Shown here in pieces: positions 6,695-7,094 of a stretch of 7,094 bases of DNA. The position numbers and the translations under genes are program-made. The notes under the pieces were generated by a model that made no database searches, was not told the origin of the DNA, and saw only the letters and a list, made by a program, of their open reading frames with translations. Source of the stretch: Saprospiraceae bacterium (lineage in GTDB: Bacteria; Bacteroidota; Bacteroidia; Chitinophagales; Saprospiraceae); NCBI GenBank assembly GCA_029262975.1, contig JAJCYJ010000315.1, positions 1 to 7,094 on the forward strand, given 5' to 3'. Every line of letters begins with the position of its first letter. The first letter of the stretch is position 1.

Positions 6695-7094
6695 ATGAGT
6701 TTTTGGATCAAGAAATATAATATTGAGTTGGAAGCGCTGCCAATATCATTGCTTTCAAAAAGTATATTCGTGGTATTTCTGTGTATCGCAATTTTATCTA
6801 GCATTCTGTTGTTATTGCCAATTCAAGATAAAATAAAAGGAGATGTCAGAATATTTACCAAAGGTCAACCCCTCGCTCTGAATGCTCCTTCATCAGGATT
6901 CTTACATTTAATTAACAAGGATAACGCTGAAGTAAATAGAGGTGATTTATTAGCTACAATTGATGTCGAGATTAATCAGGAATCACTGGATGCCCTGGAT
7001 CAGTTGATACATGAAGATCTTTTAAATCTGAATGTAAAAAACACGACTGAACTTCACAAAAAAATTACTGCGCTGACCAAAGAGGATTTTCGTG
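6695..7094 (+). CDS. HlyD-family membrane fusion protein, N-terminal part (runs off the window)
   Basis: This is the periplasmic adaptor that links an ABC exporter to an outer-membrane channel. Only the first 133 residues are in the window, and the frame is open to the end. A short cytoplasmic N-terminus (1-21) leads into one membrane anchor (about 22-43, very rich in Ile, Leu and Val), then a beta segment and a biotinyl-lipoyl-like half-motif: APSSGFLHLIN (64-74) and VNRGDLLATID (80-90), the Gly-Asp-Leu-Leu turn being characteristic of HlyD/EmrA adaptors. From about 92 the sequence turns into charged helix, the expected start of the coiled-coil hairpin. The start is ATG at 6695. AGGAGA (6675-6680) overlaps the stop of the ABC gene and lies 14 bases upstream, longer than usual. 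The frame is the same as that of the ABC gene, and only one TAG separates them. Full-length homologues usually run to about 400 residues, so most of the gene is missing. Confidence 0.85.
   Translation, partial: MSFWIKKYNIELEALPISLLSKSIFVVFLCIAILSSILLLLPIQDKIKGDVRIFTKGQPLALNAPSSGFLHLINKDNAEVNRGDLLATIDVEINQESLDALDQLIHEDLLNLNVKNTTELHKKITALTKEDFR

Overview
The window looks like chromosome of a Bacteroidota bacterium, most likely the Saprospiria or a near relative. The large minus-strand protein ends in a type IX secretion (T9SS, Por) type A sorting domain, a system confined to that phylum. Its split dockerin-like module with a cohesin-like domain behind it, and the neighbouring helical protein with an SPYFNKDK motif, are architectures I associate with Saprospiria. 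That lineage call is from memory and was not searched. The DNA is moderately A+T-rich and ribosome binding sites are weak or poorly spaced, which also fits the phylum.

Layout. Positions 1-416 hold no gene I can support. Positions 417-2864 (minus) encode a secreted multidomain cell-surface or extracellular protein: signal peptide, about five Ig/cadherin-like beta-sandwich repeats, two dockerin-type calcium loops, a cohesin-like domain and a T9SS sorting tail. A short divergent spacer with a candidate minus-strand promoter separates it from a 487-residue helical protein of unknown function (2980-4443, plus). Positions 4444-4948 are gene-free but structured: two short hairpins and a 108-base imperfect palindrome suggest a REP- or MITE-like non-autonomous element. 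After it comes an exporter operon on the plus strand: a 575-residue ABC half-transporter fused to its ATPase (4949-6676), then, 18 bases later, the start of an HlyD-type membrane fusion protein (6695 to beyond the window end).

How the genes work together. The ABC protein and the HlyD protein form the inner-membrane engine and periplasmic adaptor of a type I or bacteriocin-type exporter. The outer-membrane partner, the substrate and any processing peptidase are not in the window. The ABC protein resembles the core of peptidase-containing peptide exporters but lacks the N-terminal C39 peptidase domain; an in-frame stop three codons upstream shows this is not a start-site error. The T9SS protein and the 487-residue protein are divergent neighbours with no evident functional tie to the exporter.

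I see no CRISPR array, tRNA, rRNA, intact transposase or convincing precursor-peptide gene. The exporter half-operon is the best lead to something larger, but its interesting part would lie downstream of this window.
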